NCBI RefSeq assembly: GCF_003265705.1
Contig: NW_020312968.1
Coordinates: 812,305-876,304 of the forward strand
Source of the DNA: Callorhinus ursinus
Taxonomy: Eukaryota > Chordata > Mammalia > Carnivora > Otariidae
Direction: 5' to 3'
Length of the DNA stretch: 64,000 nt
Shown in pieces: positions 11,320 through 21,439 of the stretch. The notes below the pieces were generated by a model that was given only the letters and a program-made list of their open reading frames with translations, ran no database searches and had not been told where the DNA came from. A program made the translations under genes and the position numbers. Positions within the stretch are counted from its first letter, which is position 1. Each line of letters begins with the position of its first letter.

Positions 11320-11363
11320 ACTTCCTAATTATGTTTTGGGGAACTTCCTAATTATGCTTTAGG
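11320..11363. repeat. 23-bp tandem duplication
   Basis: ACTTCCTAATTATGTTTTGG starts a unit at 11320 that is repeated from 11343 as ACTTCCTAATTATGCTTTAG, with two mismatches in the compared part. Confidence 0.75.
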
Positions 11364-11520
11364 CTCCTAGAACATTTCTACTCTCTAAGTGTCATGGAAT
11401 ATTTTAAAGAAGTCTCCCAAATGAGACCTATTCTGATGCAGTATTTTGTTGGGAAAAATTCTAAGAATGCAACTTGCGAAGTGATTAGGAGCCTACTGCA
11501 TTTCAGAGTAACCAGGCTCT

Positions 11521-11570
11521 GAAGACTGATCCAGAACCAGAAGACTGATCCAGAACCAGAAGACTGATCC
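11521..11570. repeat. 19-bp tandem repeat, 2.6 copies
   Basis: The unit GAAGACTGATCCAGAACCA is perfect at 11521-11539 and 11540-11558, followed by a partial copy to 11570. The identity of the copies implies recent replication slippage. Confidence 0.95.
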
Positions 11571-12372
11571 ATGTGTGATGCATTGGCAGGCATAACTTGA
11601 TCTTGGTCACTTTCCCTTTGCCTTATTATCTTTTTAACTTTTGAACAATGCCAAGGATACACTTGACGTCACAGGTCCATAACAGAGCAACTCCTGCGGT
11701 GTTCTTTGCTTTTCCTGGAGGCACATTCAAAGTGTGGTGGTCTTGACAGCTAGTGCAGAATGAGGGACCCACCAGGGCAGGGGATAGCAGAACTGTGGGC
11801 TTGCCCAGTCTTAAATAGAGAGTGCTAGTCCTAGATTTAAGGCTTGTACGATGGTTGGAGGGAAATGCACATAGGGCTGTATCTACTCTTTCTAACACCC
11901 GTATGCTAGGCAAATACTTTCTTTTTGAGCCGCAACTAGGTTACCTTATTATTTCTGAGTTTTATTTCTTATTGTGCTGTCAAGTCTAATTGGGATTTCA
12001 AAGCCATAGGATTATCACATAAGAAAAACTAATTTCTGGTGTATGGAAAATAACTCCTGGCAGATTTTAATTGGGATAAATTCATCAGACAGATTTAGGG
12101 CAGGAGTCTCATAATCGAATGTCTGCTAGGGTCAGGCTGAAGTTAAACATATAGTCCTCTTGGTCTAACATTTTTTTCCCCCTGTTCTTGATTCTTTCTT
12201 TAATAGAAATAGTAACATAGTAAAACATTACAGATGGTTTAGTTCTATTTTTAGAAAACACAACTCACAGTAAGTGGAAGTTAACTCAGGATCCCTGTTT
12301 CAGGGAGAAGAGAGGATCTGTTAAAACTAGGGAGAATGGAGGTTACATGACCCATCAAAAAGGGGGCAGCCA
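11571..12372. other. No gene seen
   Basis: Unique-looking sequence; reverse-strand frames (11378-11662, 11626-11913) have no recognisable content. Confidence 0.35.
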
Positions 12373-12535
12373 GGGGGTGCCTGGGTGGCTCAGTCAGTTA
12401 AGCATCCGACTCTTGATCTAGGCTCAGGTCATGATCTCAGGGTCCTGAGACTGAGCCCAGATTCAGATTCTCTCTCTCCCTCTGCCTTTCCCCATGCTCT
12501 CTCTCTCAACCCCCTACCCTCTCTCTCTAAAAAAG
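12373..12535 (+). mobile_element. Carnivore tRNA-Lys SINE, plus strand
   Basis: Head GGGGGTGCCTGGGTGGCTCA, then CAGTTAAGCATCCGACTCTT, CTCAGGTCATGATCTCAGGG, a GAGACTGAGCCC box and a CT-rich body. It lacks the long A tail, ending near AAAAAAGTGTG. An older, degraded copy. Confidence 0.93.
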
Positions 12536-13339
12536 TGTGTGTGGCAGGGAGCAGCCAGGCTCTGTTTTAGCCATCTTTTAATCTGTGGAAATGGGGTCCC
12601 TTGTGATGGCATTTCAATTTTTTTTCTAGAGAAATAAAAATCTGTATTTTCCTATAAAAACACCTGCATACTACTGGGACTGGAGTTGTGTTTTGCACTC
12701 CTCAGGGTCTCTTTAGGACCCCATCCATCCCTATTCCCTTACCATCACACCCTTCCAAATGTATTCTTTTGAAGCACAAGCCAGAGGACTATCTTATCCA
12801 TTCTTCTGTTATCCTCCTGGTTATTCCCTTCATTCACTAAAGGAAGACACTGGCCCCTGGCCTAGTATCAATCTCACCATCACACTCATGCAGCATTCTG
12901 GGAAGTTAAACATGGATGTAGATGATCCATCCAACACACTGGTTTCTCAGTTCCTTGACCCACTCAAATTCCATGATATTTCCTCCACTCCACCTTAGTC
13001 ACCCACTTCCATGGTCACTCCCTAGACCTTGTCAATGCTACTCCTTCAATTTCATACACCCCACTCTCTGGCTGCCACTTCCCATTTTCCAGTTTATTCC
13101 CTCTAATAATCAGACCCCGGTTCTTCAAAGTTATCAGAACTATCAATCCCCCGCACTGACACATGTGGATTACCCTTTTGCATACATCCTCATCTACTTG
13201 ACTCATTCACTCCATCATACTCTACTAGTTAAAAAAGGCATAGATGGTAAAGTGGTAGCCACAACACCACAAGTCAGGGCTCCCCAATGCCTTCAATGGA
13301 ATAAAGAAAGAACAGACTGGTCACTGTCATTGAGGTTCA
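12536..13339. other. Pyrimidine-rich stretch, no supported gene
   Basis: 12.70-13.20 kb is C/T-rich and leaves one of the longest forward frames in the window (12922-13470, 182 codons). The frame is rich in Pro, Ser, His and Leu, as expected for a C/T-rich strand, and runs into a MIR-like repeat, so I treat it as chance. The segment may be a decayed repeat that I cannot name. Confidence 0.4.
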
Positions 13340-13472
13340 TTATATCTGAAACTTTTAAGCTGAAAAGGCCCTTGAAAATTATTTATGTCAATGGAATACT
13401 AGAGAGGCTAACTGATTGGCCTAAAGTCATACAGTTGTTTAGTAGTAAAACCTGGACTCAGGTTTCCTGACA
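13340..13472 (-). repeat. MIR-family remnant
   Basis: AGAGGCTAACTGATTGGCCT, AAAGTCATACAGTTGTTTAG and ACCTGGACTCAGGTTTCCTG resemble the reverse complement of a MIR-type core. Confidence 0.6.
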
Positions 13473-13695
13473 TTTTTATTCTGTTATTGGAGTACATTGA
13501 TTCGTTTCCATTTTTAAATGCAACACAAAGTCCTGAAATAAATCACTATTCTGCATATGCAATACTGGATTTGTTTTTGCTAATACATTGTTTACATTTC
13601 ATTTCCATCACCATTTGTGAAAAAAATTGACCTGTATTGTTACATTGTTGTCAGGTTTTATAAAATTCAATAAATAAGCAAAGAAATTACCAAAA

Positions 13696-14143
13696 AAAAA
13701 GGTGCTAGGAGGCCGTTGCTTTCCTGAGGGGCTCTCTTCCAGGCTCAGTCCTGTGTCGGCACGACCCAAGGAAATCAGCGAGAACTTGCCCGCCAGAAAA
13801 ACGTGAAGAAATCCCAGGAAATTAGCAAGGGAAAAAGAAAAGAGGATAGCTTGACCACCTCTCAGGGAAAGCAGAGGGACTCTGAGATAATGCAACAAAA
13901 GCAGAAGGCAGCTAATGAGAAGTCTATGCAGACAAGAGAAAAATGATGACTATTTGGAAAAACCTGGGTGTTTTTGCCAACTAGGTGTATCATAAGCTCT
14001 AAGGTCAAAATTTTGCAGAGCAAACAGTCATATGTTATATCCTTATAAAACTATTTTAAACTTTACCTTTCAGCCTGACTTAGTAAATGTTTCAGAACCA
14101 TTCTTCAAAAAATAAAACACTAATTCATGTGAAAAAAAAAAAA
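13696..14143 (+). pseudogene. SERF1: SERF1 processed pseudogene (retrocopy)
   Basis: A retrocopy of the small EDRK-rich factor SERF1, a roughly 62-residue basic protein known to modify amyloid aggregation. The frame at 13761-13946 reads through 61 codons to TGA without an internal stop. It contains [11 protein letters not shown], then [13 protein letters not shown], then [17 protein letters not shown], and ends [19 protein letters not shown] distinguishes SERF1 from SERF2. The initiator is ACG at 13761-13763 where ATG is expected, and one Lys codon near the C-terminus is missing; a few other codons differ by transitions. There is no intron. After the stop come about 165 bp of 3' UTR, an AATAAA signal at 14111-14116 and a 12-A tail at 14132-14143, the mark of LINE-mediated retrotransposition. 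The 5' limit is uncertain (near GGTGCTAGGAGG, about 13700) and I found no convincing target-site duplication. Not expected to make SERF1 protein unless translation starts at the ACG. Confidence 0.92.
14111..14116 (+). promoter_or_regulatory. Fossil polyadenylation signal of SERF1 retrocopy
   Basis: AATAAA lies 15 bp upstream of the A tail at 14132-14143, the usual spacing, and marks the 3' end of the parental mRNA. Confidence 0.85.
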
Positions 14144-14284
14144 GACATCTGTCTGTGATTTGAAATGTAACACTACCACCACCACCACCAGTAAATAGCA
14201 AGTAAGCAGCCGATGGGTGCACATGAAGAGAACACTGCTGAAAATACCAATACAGCAGCAGCAACAAGAGCAAGGGCCACATGC

Positions 14285-14472
14285 TAATGTTCTCACAGGG
14301 CAGTCCACTTGCATCAGAATCTTACCTGCCATGCTTAATAGGAATGCCAGTCATGTGTTCACCCCAGTTGTGTAGTTTCAGGTTCTCAGGACTGGAGGCC
14401 CAGGAATTCACATTTAAAACAATTTTGCTAGGTGATCCTTAAATACCCGTGGTCTTGAGGACCATTGTATGA
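14285..14472 (+). repeat. MER5/hAT-Charlie-like remnant
   Basis: TTGCATCAGAATCTTACCTG, CAGGAATTCACATTTAAAAC and CTAGGTGATCCTTAAATAC resemble the nonautonomous MER5A group. A DNA-transposon fossil. Confidence 0.55.
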
Positions 14473-16221
14473 ATAAGATGGACACAGCACAAATTCCCCT
14501 TTGTAATTTCATCTTTAAAAGAAACCTGTCAAGTGCCTTGATTTTTCATTAATGAAACAAACAAAAAAGGCGAAAGTCATCAAGCTCTCTCTCCCCATAA
14601 AAAGTGCTACTCATTTTCATTTTCATTTTCTTTTGTAGTTGAACATTGCCTTAGTGTTAGGTGCTGTAGTGTTTCAAACTTCAAAACAAGCTGCCCTGTG
14701 CAGCTGGGGGAAGGAGCATGACTCATGGGTCAGGGAAAGGACTCATATTCTGGAAACACTAGGGATGAAGGAGGTTCATTCACCTCTGCCTTGAAGCAAA
14801 GGTGGTGCCTCTAGGTCAGGGTGAGAATATCAGGGGCACCGACAGCAGGCTTGCCTGGTGATGAATGGGATGGAGCAGAGGTCATGCAGGGATCTAGCTC
14901 TGCAAGTGATTTATATTTGTGGACACATATAGAGGCTGCTGGCTCTAGAAATATTATGGGAGCTAGATACTTCAATGCCTCAGCAAATTTACTGATGCAT
15001 GGAGTACTGTTGATATGATATTCCTGGAGGCCCAACCCTCGTGTTCCTAGTTCCCTCTCGCTCTGGCTCAACTGTATAAATATTTAGAAAGCACTCTTGC
15101 CCAGGCTCACATCACAGACTGGTTTCACAGTTTTAGCTTGGATGAAACATTGATGTAGAAAAAATATTTAGGGCCATGAAATTTTCTTAGATACCAAAAA
15201 AGTGGTGAAATGAGAAGTATATATTTTGTAAGGTTAGAGGATAAATATTTAAAAATAACTTGCAGAATATTCAAACAAATGTCATTGTCACATTCCCTGC
15301 CAGTTGGGATAAATAATGCTTAAGGACTAAATCATCCTAACATTTCCCTAGCTCGGTGGCTAAAATCCCCAGGGTTTTATTTCTTATGAGACTTTTATAT
15401 TCCCTAGTTTAGAATTAAATATATCATAGGAACTACATAACTACTTGATTAAAATTAATTGGCAAAACTAATTGGCTGTTCAAGTTATTATTTTATTTTC
15501 ATTATTTAGATGATGTGTTCATAATATTAAAGAAAGGAAGGAAGGAAAGAAGGAAGGCAGGCATCTAGACAAGGTCAAGTTAAAGAGATTCAATTCTACC
15601 TGAATCCATTCTACCAAACATTACCTGGATGGCTATGTTACTGGGGTTTTTTCTCTCCCTTTGCGTACATGAGCTCTCATCCTCCATAAGTCATGGAGAA
15701 AGAGCCTAGGAACTCAGAAGAAAAATATACATGTCTGCACTTTCCTGTAGCATTTTCTAAATGTGTGTCCTTGCATTCATGCGTAATTTGTGCCAATTCA
15801 TTGTGAACAAATGGTTGTAGAGACTGGGTCCTACACAAGGGTATTAAATGAGTGGGTGGGTAGGACTGAGCTCCTCTCAACAGGCCATGTTTCCTGCTGT
15901 GGTCCTGCATCCATCTGGAGCATGGGATGTCCCTGTCTAACTACCACAAAGGCACTATAGGAGCTAGCTGCAGTCCTGACCCTAGTGGCTTTAATATTTA
16001 GCTTTGACTAAGTATCTATGCTCTTTTGGGTAGGCTATTTACCATCTGTATCTACTGTTTAGGTAACAGGCTTATTGGGCTTTCTGCTTCTCTCTTACCG
16101 AGGTAAAAACTTGATGATTTGCATTAATGCACATAGCTTCTGCTGCAGGCACGCCTAGAGGTTTGAATGGGTTGCTCTAGAATCTCATCACTATGGGTCT
16201 GATGAAGTGGGGATAATGTTC
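14473..16221. other. No gene seen
   Basis: Unique-looking DNA. It contains a short GGAA/GAAA-rich tract at about 15534-15563 and AT-rich stretches at 15.2-15.5 kb. Forward and reverse frames at 14811-15071 have no recognisable product. Confidence 0.4.
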
Positions 16222-16426
16222 TGGTTATACAAAAGATTTTTTACTTTCTTTTCTTTTACTAGTTGTAGGTGTATAATATAGTGCTTCAATAATTCCCTAT
16301 ATCACCTGGTGCTCATCACAACAAGTGCACTCCTTAATCCCCATCATCTATTTCACTCCTTCCCCCCACCTGCCTCCCCTCTGGTAACCAACAGTTTGTT
16401 CTCTATAGTTAAGATCTATTTCTTGG

Positions 16427-16615
16427 GGCGCCTGGGTGGCTCAGTTGGTTAAGCGACTGCCTTCGGCTCGGGTCATGATCCCAGTGTCCTGGGATCGAGC
16501 CCCGCGTCGGGCTCCCTGCTCGGCGGGAAGCCTGCTTCTCCCTCTCCCACTCCCCCTGCTTGTGTTCCCTCTCTCTCTCTGTCAATTAAATAAATAAAAT
16601 CTTTAAAAAAAAAAA
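16427..16615 (+). mobile_element. Young carnivore SINE nested in L1
   Basis: A full-length CAN-SINE with head GGCGCCTGGGTGGCTCAGTT, a CpG-rich middle (CCCCGCGTCGGGCTCC, CTCGGCGGGAAGCC), CT-rich body, AAATAAATAAAATC and A tail. A perfect 15-bp target-site duplication, AGATCTATTTCTTGG, flanks it at 16412-16426 and 16616-16630. Preserved CpGs and the perfect duplication make it one of the youngest insertions in the window. Confidence 0.97.
16437..16501 (+). promoter_or_regulatory. Internal Pol III promoter (A and B boxes) of SINE
   Basis: The A-box region TGGCTCAGTTGGTT lies at 16437-16450 and the B-box GATCGAGCC at 16493-16501. Both match tRNA-type promoter consensus and are intact, so this copy could in principle be transcribed. 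Confidence 0.6.
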
Positions 16616-16832
16616 AGATCTATTTCTTGGTTTGCATCTCTCTCTCTCTGTCTCTCTTTCTCTTTTTTTCCTTTTGCTCATTTGTTCTGTTTCTTAGATT
16701 TCACATATGAGTGAAATTATATGGTATTTGTTTTTCTCTGACTGACTTATTTTGCTTAGCATAATACTTTTGGGCTCCATCCATGTTGTTGCAAATGGCA
16801 AGGTTTCATTTTTTTATGGCTGAGTAATATTC

Positions 16833-16835
16833 CAT

Positions 16836-16889
<54 letters not shown>

Positions 16890-16890
16890 C
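16833..16890. repeat. (TG)n(TA)n microsatellite
   Basis: About 13 TG units followed by about 14 TA units, arisen inside the antisense L1 at the point where the ancestral sequence reads ATTCCATTGTGTATATATA. Confidence 0.95.
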
Positions 16891-16986
16891 TACATCCTCT
16901 TCATCCATTCGATATCAGTCAATGGACACTTGGGCTATTTCCATAATTTGGCTATTGTAAATAATGCTGCTATATGGTTATACAAA

Positions 16987-17287
16987 TTAAAAATTTTTTT
17001 TTTCCTTGAGCTGGGATAAACTGAATTAGTTTGTAACATCAGACTTATGCAACAACCTTGTAAGATTATAGATTTAAGAGGTACTATGTTTAGTAAACTT
17101 CTTTAGAATCCAGAAGAAACACATTAAATATTTGGGCACGTTGTTCTGACTCAGTTTTACAGGAGGCCACCAATTTTGCATGGGGTCCAGAGCAAGAGAA
17201 GGCTCTATAGTGCTTTGATGCTTCCACTCAAGTTGCTTGGCCAATTATGCTATATGATCCACTATGAACCATATTTATGGTACCTTG
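16987..17287. other. No gene seen
   Basis: Unique-looking DNA between the L1 insertion and the MLT1-type LTR. Confidence 0.4.
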
Positions 17288-17510
17288 TTATGGGCTGAAT
17301 TGTGTCCCCCAAATTCATATGTTGAAGGCCTAAACCCACGTACCTCAAAATATGACTATTAGAGACAGGGCCTTTAAAGAGGTGGACCCTAATCTAATCT
17401 GACAGGAGTCCTTTTAAGAAGAGGAAATTTGGACACAAGAAGAGACACCACCAGAGATGCCTGTGCACAGAGAAAAGGCCAAAGACACAGTGGGAAGGCA
17501 ACCATCGCAC
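17288..17510 (+). repeat. MLT1-type (MaLR) LTR fragment
   Basis: TTATGGGCTGAATTGTGTCC, AATTCATATGTTGAAGGCCT, GACAGGGCCTTTAAAGAGG, AGAAGAGGAAATTTGGACAC and GATGCCTGTGCACAGAGAAA match the MLT1 LTR as remembered. The 3' part fades after about 17510. Confidence 0.75.
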
Positions 17511-17880
17511 TTCTTTTCTGGCTGTCAGCCAGGAGGTCTCTCTGTTCCTAGATGCCACCCACATTCCTCCTCACACGGCCCCCTCCCTCTCCAAAGCCAG
17601 CAAACGTTTCAACAAATCTCTCTCACTCTTGGAGTCTCTCTGACTTCTGTCCACCAGCTAGAGGGAATGCTCTGCTTTTAAAGGGCTCACCTGGAAATCT
17701 TCCTTTTGCCATATAAGGTAACATGACCATGAGAGTGATATCACCCTGTAGTCTCAAACTCCCCCCACACTCAAAGGGGAGGGGATTCTAAGAGGGTAAG
17801 TATCACTGGAGCTCATGCTTAGAATGTCTGCCACAGAAGTAGTCCTGAATCACGTTGGGAAGGCAAGTCCAGTGAGTATC
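17511..17880. other. No gene seen
   Basis: C-rich unique-looking DNA, possibly including the decayed 3' part of the LTR. Confidence 0.35.
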
Positions 17881-18960
17881 TCGTGGTCGTTCACTTCTTC
17901 CCTCATGGTAGGGAAGAATATATGGTGAAAGTACGGATCTCTCCTCATTCGTGGATGGAGTCTAATGGTTTGGCTAGATGGTCAAGGATTGGGAAGAAAA
18001 AAGGAAGTCTCGGGAAGAAGTTTATGGATGGGACTCTTGTAATAAGCACAAAGTTTGAGGGGTTTTTTTTGTGTCCCACATCAATGTTTAATAAAGAAAA
18101 AACACTACACAGGAGACTCGATAATCAAGAGGGCAAGATGACCTATTATGTGGATATCAGTCCGTCTTCTTCTCTAGCCACCCCAATCCTTGCTTGATGG
18201 GATCATGGATGAATTGGCCATATTAGTAAAGACTTCCATCATGGAAAGTGCCTTGAGTTTTCTTGAACATACTTTGGATTTGCCTACTACCTACTTGTAG
18301 TCTTCTGCTAGCATCGCTACGTGGACTTTGTTTACTATCATGGTATTCCACACTACATCGTTTCTGACCTGGGGCTCACTTTACAGTGAAGTACCGCAGC
18401 AATCACCTCAGCCCACAGAATTCACCGTTTTTACCATATACTCTGTCATCCAAAGCAGTTAACCTTGTGAAATATTGGAGTGGTCTATTGAGGACTCAGG
18501 TATAAGCACTAGTTGAGTAAAAACTCTTCATGGGGCTGAATGCAGTTCTATAAAATTACAGTATATGCTGTGATCCAAGTGACCAATATATGGTGCATTT
18601 CTCTTAAAGCTGGGACTACCCCTGGCCATTTTCTCACAAGGCTTCTAATTCCTAGAACCAACAGAGAAGGGCTACTCTACTGGCTGTGGTGGTTTTTCCT
18701 GAAAATCAATGGGAAATTTAGATTGCTTCCGTACCGTGGAAGAATGAATCTGAATCCAGGATATTCTCCACGGAGTCTCATTCACTCCATGTCCAGTGGA
18801 ATATGTTAATGGAAAGCTGTAGAACTCTTCACTGTTAGGACAACTGATGGTTTGCCTTTTAGAATGAAGGTTTGAATCACCAGCCAGGTAAAGAGTGGAA
18901 GCAAAGAATGAGAAAATGGGTCCCTGTGTTGCAGAAATCAGACTCTTCCTTGCGTGTGAC
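17881..18960 (+). mobile_element. ERVL endogenous retrovirus internal (pol) remnant
   Basis: A decayed internal fragment of an ERVL-type retrovirus in sense orientation, with no complete open frame. In order I see a segment like the end of RNase H (SNGLARWS near 17955-17985, TYYVDIS near 18140-18160), an integrase-like stretch with YHGIPHY and VSDLG around 18335-18375 (the neighbourhood of one of the acidic catalytic residues), and a region around 18640-18790 resembling the dUTPase-like tail of ERVL pol (INGKFRLLPYRG). Frames shift between these parts and several stops interrupt them. Compared with the family as I remember it, a piece appears deleted near 18215-18240, where GGCCATATTAGTAAAGAC joins two normally distant parts. 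No LTR directly flanks it; the MLT1-type LTR 370 bp upstream belongs to a related but different group. Inert fossil. Confidence 0.75.
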
Positions 18961-19464
18961 ATTTAGACAAAAAAGCCCATGGATGGTACTAGCACCAACC
19001 TACATGTTAGGTATTAGGAGAGCTTACTTTCTTTCTTACCTTTTAAGATAAATATAAATAAAGGGCTCAATATTTTCTCCCTATCCCCTAGTGGGATGTT
19101 TGATACAACCCCTGGGTAAAACACATCTGAAGATCATTTTGAATGTCACTGACACAGATTGTGGGTGATTTTGCTCACTAACTTAGATAGACGAGTGATT
19201 TCAGGGATGTCAGAAAGTCTCCCTGTCCAAAATAATGTCTGACTTTCTGAATATCTGATTCTGAAATTATCCACTTTCAGCCCCAGACCTTTGTGAAAAT
19301 TAAAATCATTGAGCGTCACTGACAACCCAGAATGGCTTTAGTTCATCAGACTTATAGATTTTGTTGAGTAGGAGGAAAATAAGATGGCATATCAAGTGCC
19401 ATGGTGGAGAGGACCCTAGGGATGAAAATGGAATAAACGGATCTATTTGACACCTCTTTGTTGT
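18961..19464. other. No gene seen
   Basis: Unique-looking DNA, no repeat recognised. Confidence 0.35.
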
Positions 19465-19650
19465 GCTAGGAAATTTCACATATTTATCTCATTACCTTCT
19501 CTGAATAACTCTGAATTGGCATTAGCCACACTTTTACGGATTAGAAATCTGAGTTTCACGAAGTTACTTGCTCAAATTCATACAGTTTGTAAGTGGCAAA
19601 GCTGCTTTAAGCCCAGATCTGTCAGATTCTATAACAGATGCTCTTCATAC
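19465..19650 (-). repeat. MIR SINE
   Basis: Reverse-complement MIR: TTTCACATATTTATCTCATT, GAAGTTACTTGCTCAAATTC and CATACAGTTTGTAAGTGGCA, then AGCCCAGATCTGTCAGATTC. Confidence 0.7.
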
Positions 19651-20459
19651 TACAGTATTTGCAAACAAAGACCAACTTTACTAATTTCATTGACTTTGTT
19701 TCTGATCATTACTATTTTTTTGTTAGTAGAGTGAGAGTCTGGATTCACAAAAGTATACAAATAGAAGCAGTTTTTGTGTTCTATTTTTTGTAAATAGCTT
19801 GCTTTTCAATCTCAGAAGCAGCTTCAATTGTTAAAGAAGCTTGGAAGAGGAATAGTTGGACATTTTTGTCTCAAAGCTGAATCACCCACTGACTCAAGAG
19901 TTGGGAGAGCCAGACCTGGCCTTCTGTCTCCCTCAGCCAGGGTGCTTCTGCTCTGAACAAGGAAGGCAATTTCCCCCTTTTTATCCAACGCAGTCATGAC
20001 TGTTTCGTACTTTCTCCTTTCTTCCCACTGGAAAGGTGGGGAGGGTGACAGTGGTCCAGTGAGGGAGGATTCCTCCAGGCAAGACACGGTCCAGGCCCAC
20101 GTTGCAGGCCAGAGGGCAGTTCCTGCTTCCCAATTTAGTGGCCCCAACACTTAGCTGGTAGCCAGGACTCTGGGAATGAGTTATCATCTCAATCACGGTG
20201 AGTCCGTCATCCCCTTGGTAACTGTAACTCCAAGCTTGGTTGGATACTGTCACCATATGCCCCTCTTAACCTTGGCTCTCCTTTCCCAACAAATGCCTGC
20301 CCTTCTGATCATAAATATAAATGGCAGGATGGGAGCACTTCAAACTCTCAAAAAAAGTTTGAAATCATCCACAATACAGATTTATTGTAATGGGTTCCCA
20401 AATAATTGTGCAGTGACTTACATCTGGGCACAGGTCAAACCTGTGCCCATTTAATCAAA
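19651..20459. other. No gene seen
   Basis: Unique-looking DNA. A reverse-strand frame of 108 codons (19824-20150) has no domain I recognise. Confidence 0.4.
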
Positions 20460-20468
20460 AATGGTGTA

Positions 20469-20656
20469 GGGGGCGCCTGGGTGGCTCAGTAGGTTAAGCG
20501 TCCAATTCCTGATTTCGGCTCAGGTCATGATATCAGGGTTGTGAGATCAAGCCCTACATTGGGCTCCATGCTCAGTGCAGAGTCTGTTTGTCCCTCCCCC
20601 TCTCCCCACTCTCTCTCTCTCAAGTAAATAAATACGTAAAATTGTTTAAAAAAAAG
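20469..20656 (+). mobile_element. Carnivore SINE, plus strand
   Basis: Head GGGGGCGCCTGGGTGGCTCA, GGTTAAGCGTCCAATTCCTG, TCAGGTCATGATATCAGGGT, CT-rich body, AAGTAAATAAATACG and A tail. The 9-bp duplication AATGGTGTA flanks it at 20460-20468 and 20657-20665. Confidence 0.96.
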
Positions 20657-20766
20657 AATGGTGTATATATGTATGGTCACATGCTCACTTAAGCTGATAC
20701 ACATGGGCCTATATTTTAAAAGAAGAAAAAGAACAATGTGGATTTCTTATACTCTCAAGCAATAGC

Positions 20767-20774
20767 ATATATAT

Positions 20775-20835
<61 letters not shown>

Positions 20836-20970
20836 ATGAATGAAGGGAGGGAATTGGGGAGGAGGGAGAGAGAATCTCAAGCAGGGGCTCGATCTCACAA
20901 CCCCGAGATCATGACGTGAGCCAACATTAAGAGTCGGATGCTTAACTGACTGAACCACCCAGGAGCCCCT
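20767..20970 (-). mobile_element. Carnivore SINE, minus strand, with expanded (GA)n
   Basis: Reverse-complement SINE ending in the head complement GAACCACCCAGGAGCCCC. The pyrimidine-rich part of the body has expanded into a (GA)n run at about 20775-20832, and the tail appears as TATATATAGAG. Confidence 0.94.
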
Positions 20971-21165
20971 ACAGATATTCAAATACGTGCCAAATATATC
21001 AGGGCAGCTTTATTCTGAGGTCTTTACTATAAAATGCATACGGAGACCCTAAAATGACAAAATAATGGTGTTCTTTCATATGTTAAATGTTGGAATATAG
21101 CATATATTTAGGGTGTATGGATTTTTATTATAGTCTTAAATAGGGAAATACAAGAAAACTATCCT

Positions 21166-21347
21166 TTTTTTAAATATGTTGTTCTTTTTTTTAAATTTAT
21201 TTGACAGAGAGAGACACAGCGAAGAGAGGGAACACAAGCAGGGGGGAGCAGGAGAGGGGAGCCCGACATGGGGCTCGATCCCAGGACCCTAGGATCACGA
21301 CCTGAGCTGAAGGCAGACGCTTAACGACTGAGCCACCCAGGTGCCCC
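21166..21347 (-). mobile_element. Carnivore SINE, minus strand
   Basis: T-rich start, AAATTTATTTGACAGAGAGA, GGGGCTCGATCCCAGGACCC and GACTGAGCCACCCAGGTGCC. A perfect 15-bp target-site duplication, CAAGAAAACTATCCT, lies at 21151-21165 and 21348-21362. Insertion boundaries are therefore certain. Confidence 0.97.
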
Positions 21348-21439
21348 CAAGAAAACTATCCTAATCAAATATTTGTACAACTTCTGATATCTGTATGCAG
21401 AAGCCTTCCACTTGGACAATACAGTTAAACAAGCTCAAG

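Larger units (their letters stand above)
16222..16986 (-). mobile_element. Carnivore L1 insertion, antisense, 5'-truncated
   Basis: Bounded by a perfect 12-bp target-site duplication, TGGTTATACAAA, at 16222-16233 and 16975-16986. The body (16234-16974) begins with a T-rich stretch (the complement of the A tail) and continues with antisense L1 sequence: TCACATATGAGTGAAATTAT, GGCTGAGTAATATTCCATTG, GGCTATTGTAAATAATGCTG. It is interrupted by a younger SINE at 16427-16615. Too short to encode L1 proteins. Confidence 0.92.

Noticed and set aside
12922..13470. 182-codon forward open frame
   Set aside because: Lies in C/T-rich DNA, which depletes stops; composition is dominated by Pro, Ser, His and Leu, and its end overlaps a MIR-like remnant. 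No domain seen.
16837..17019. Frame starting with alternating Cys-Val then Tyr-Ile
   Set aside because: Translation of the TG/TA microsatellite within the antisense L1.
20775..20832. (GA)n tract considered as a separate microsatellite
   Set aside because: It is an expansion of the pyrimidine-rich body of the minus-strand SINE around it, so it is annotated as part of that element.
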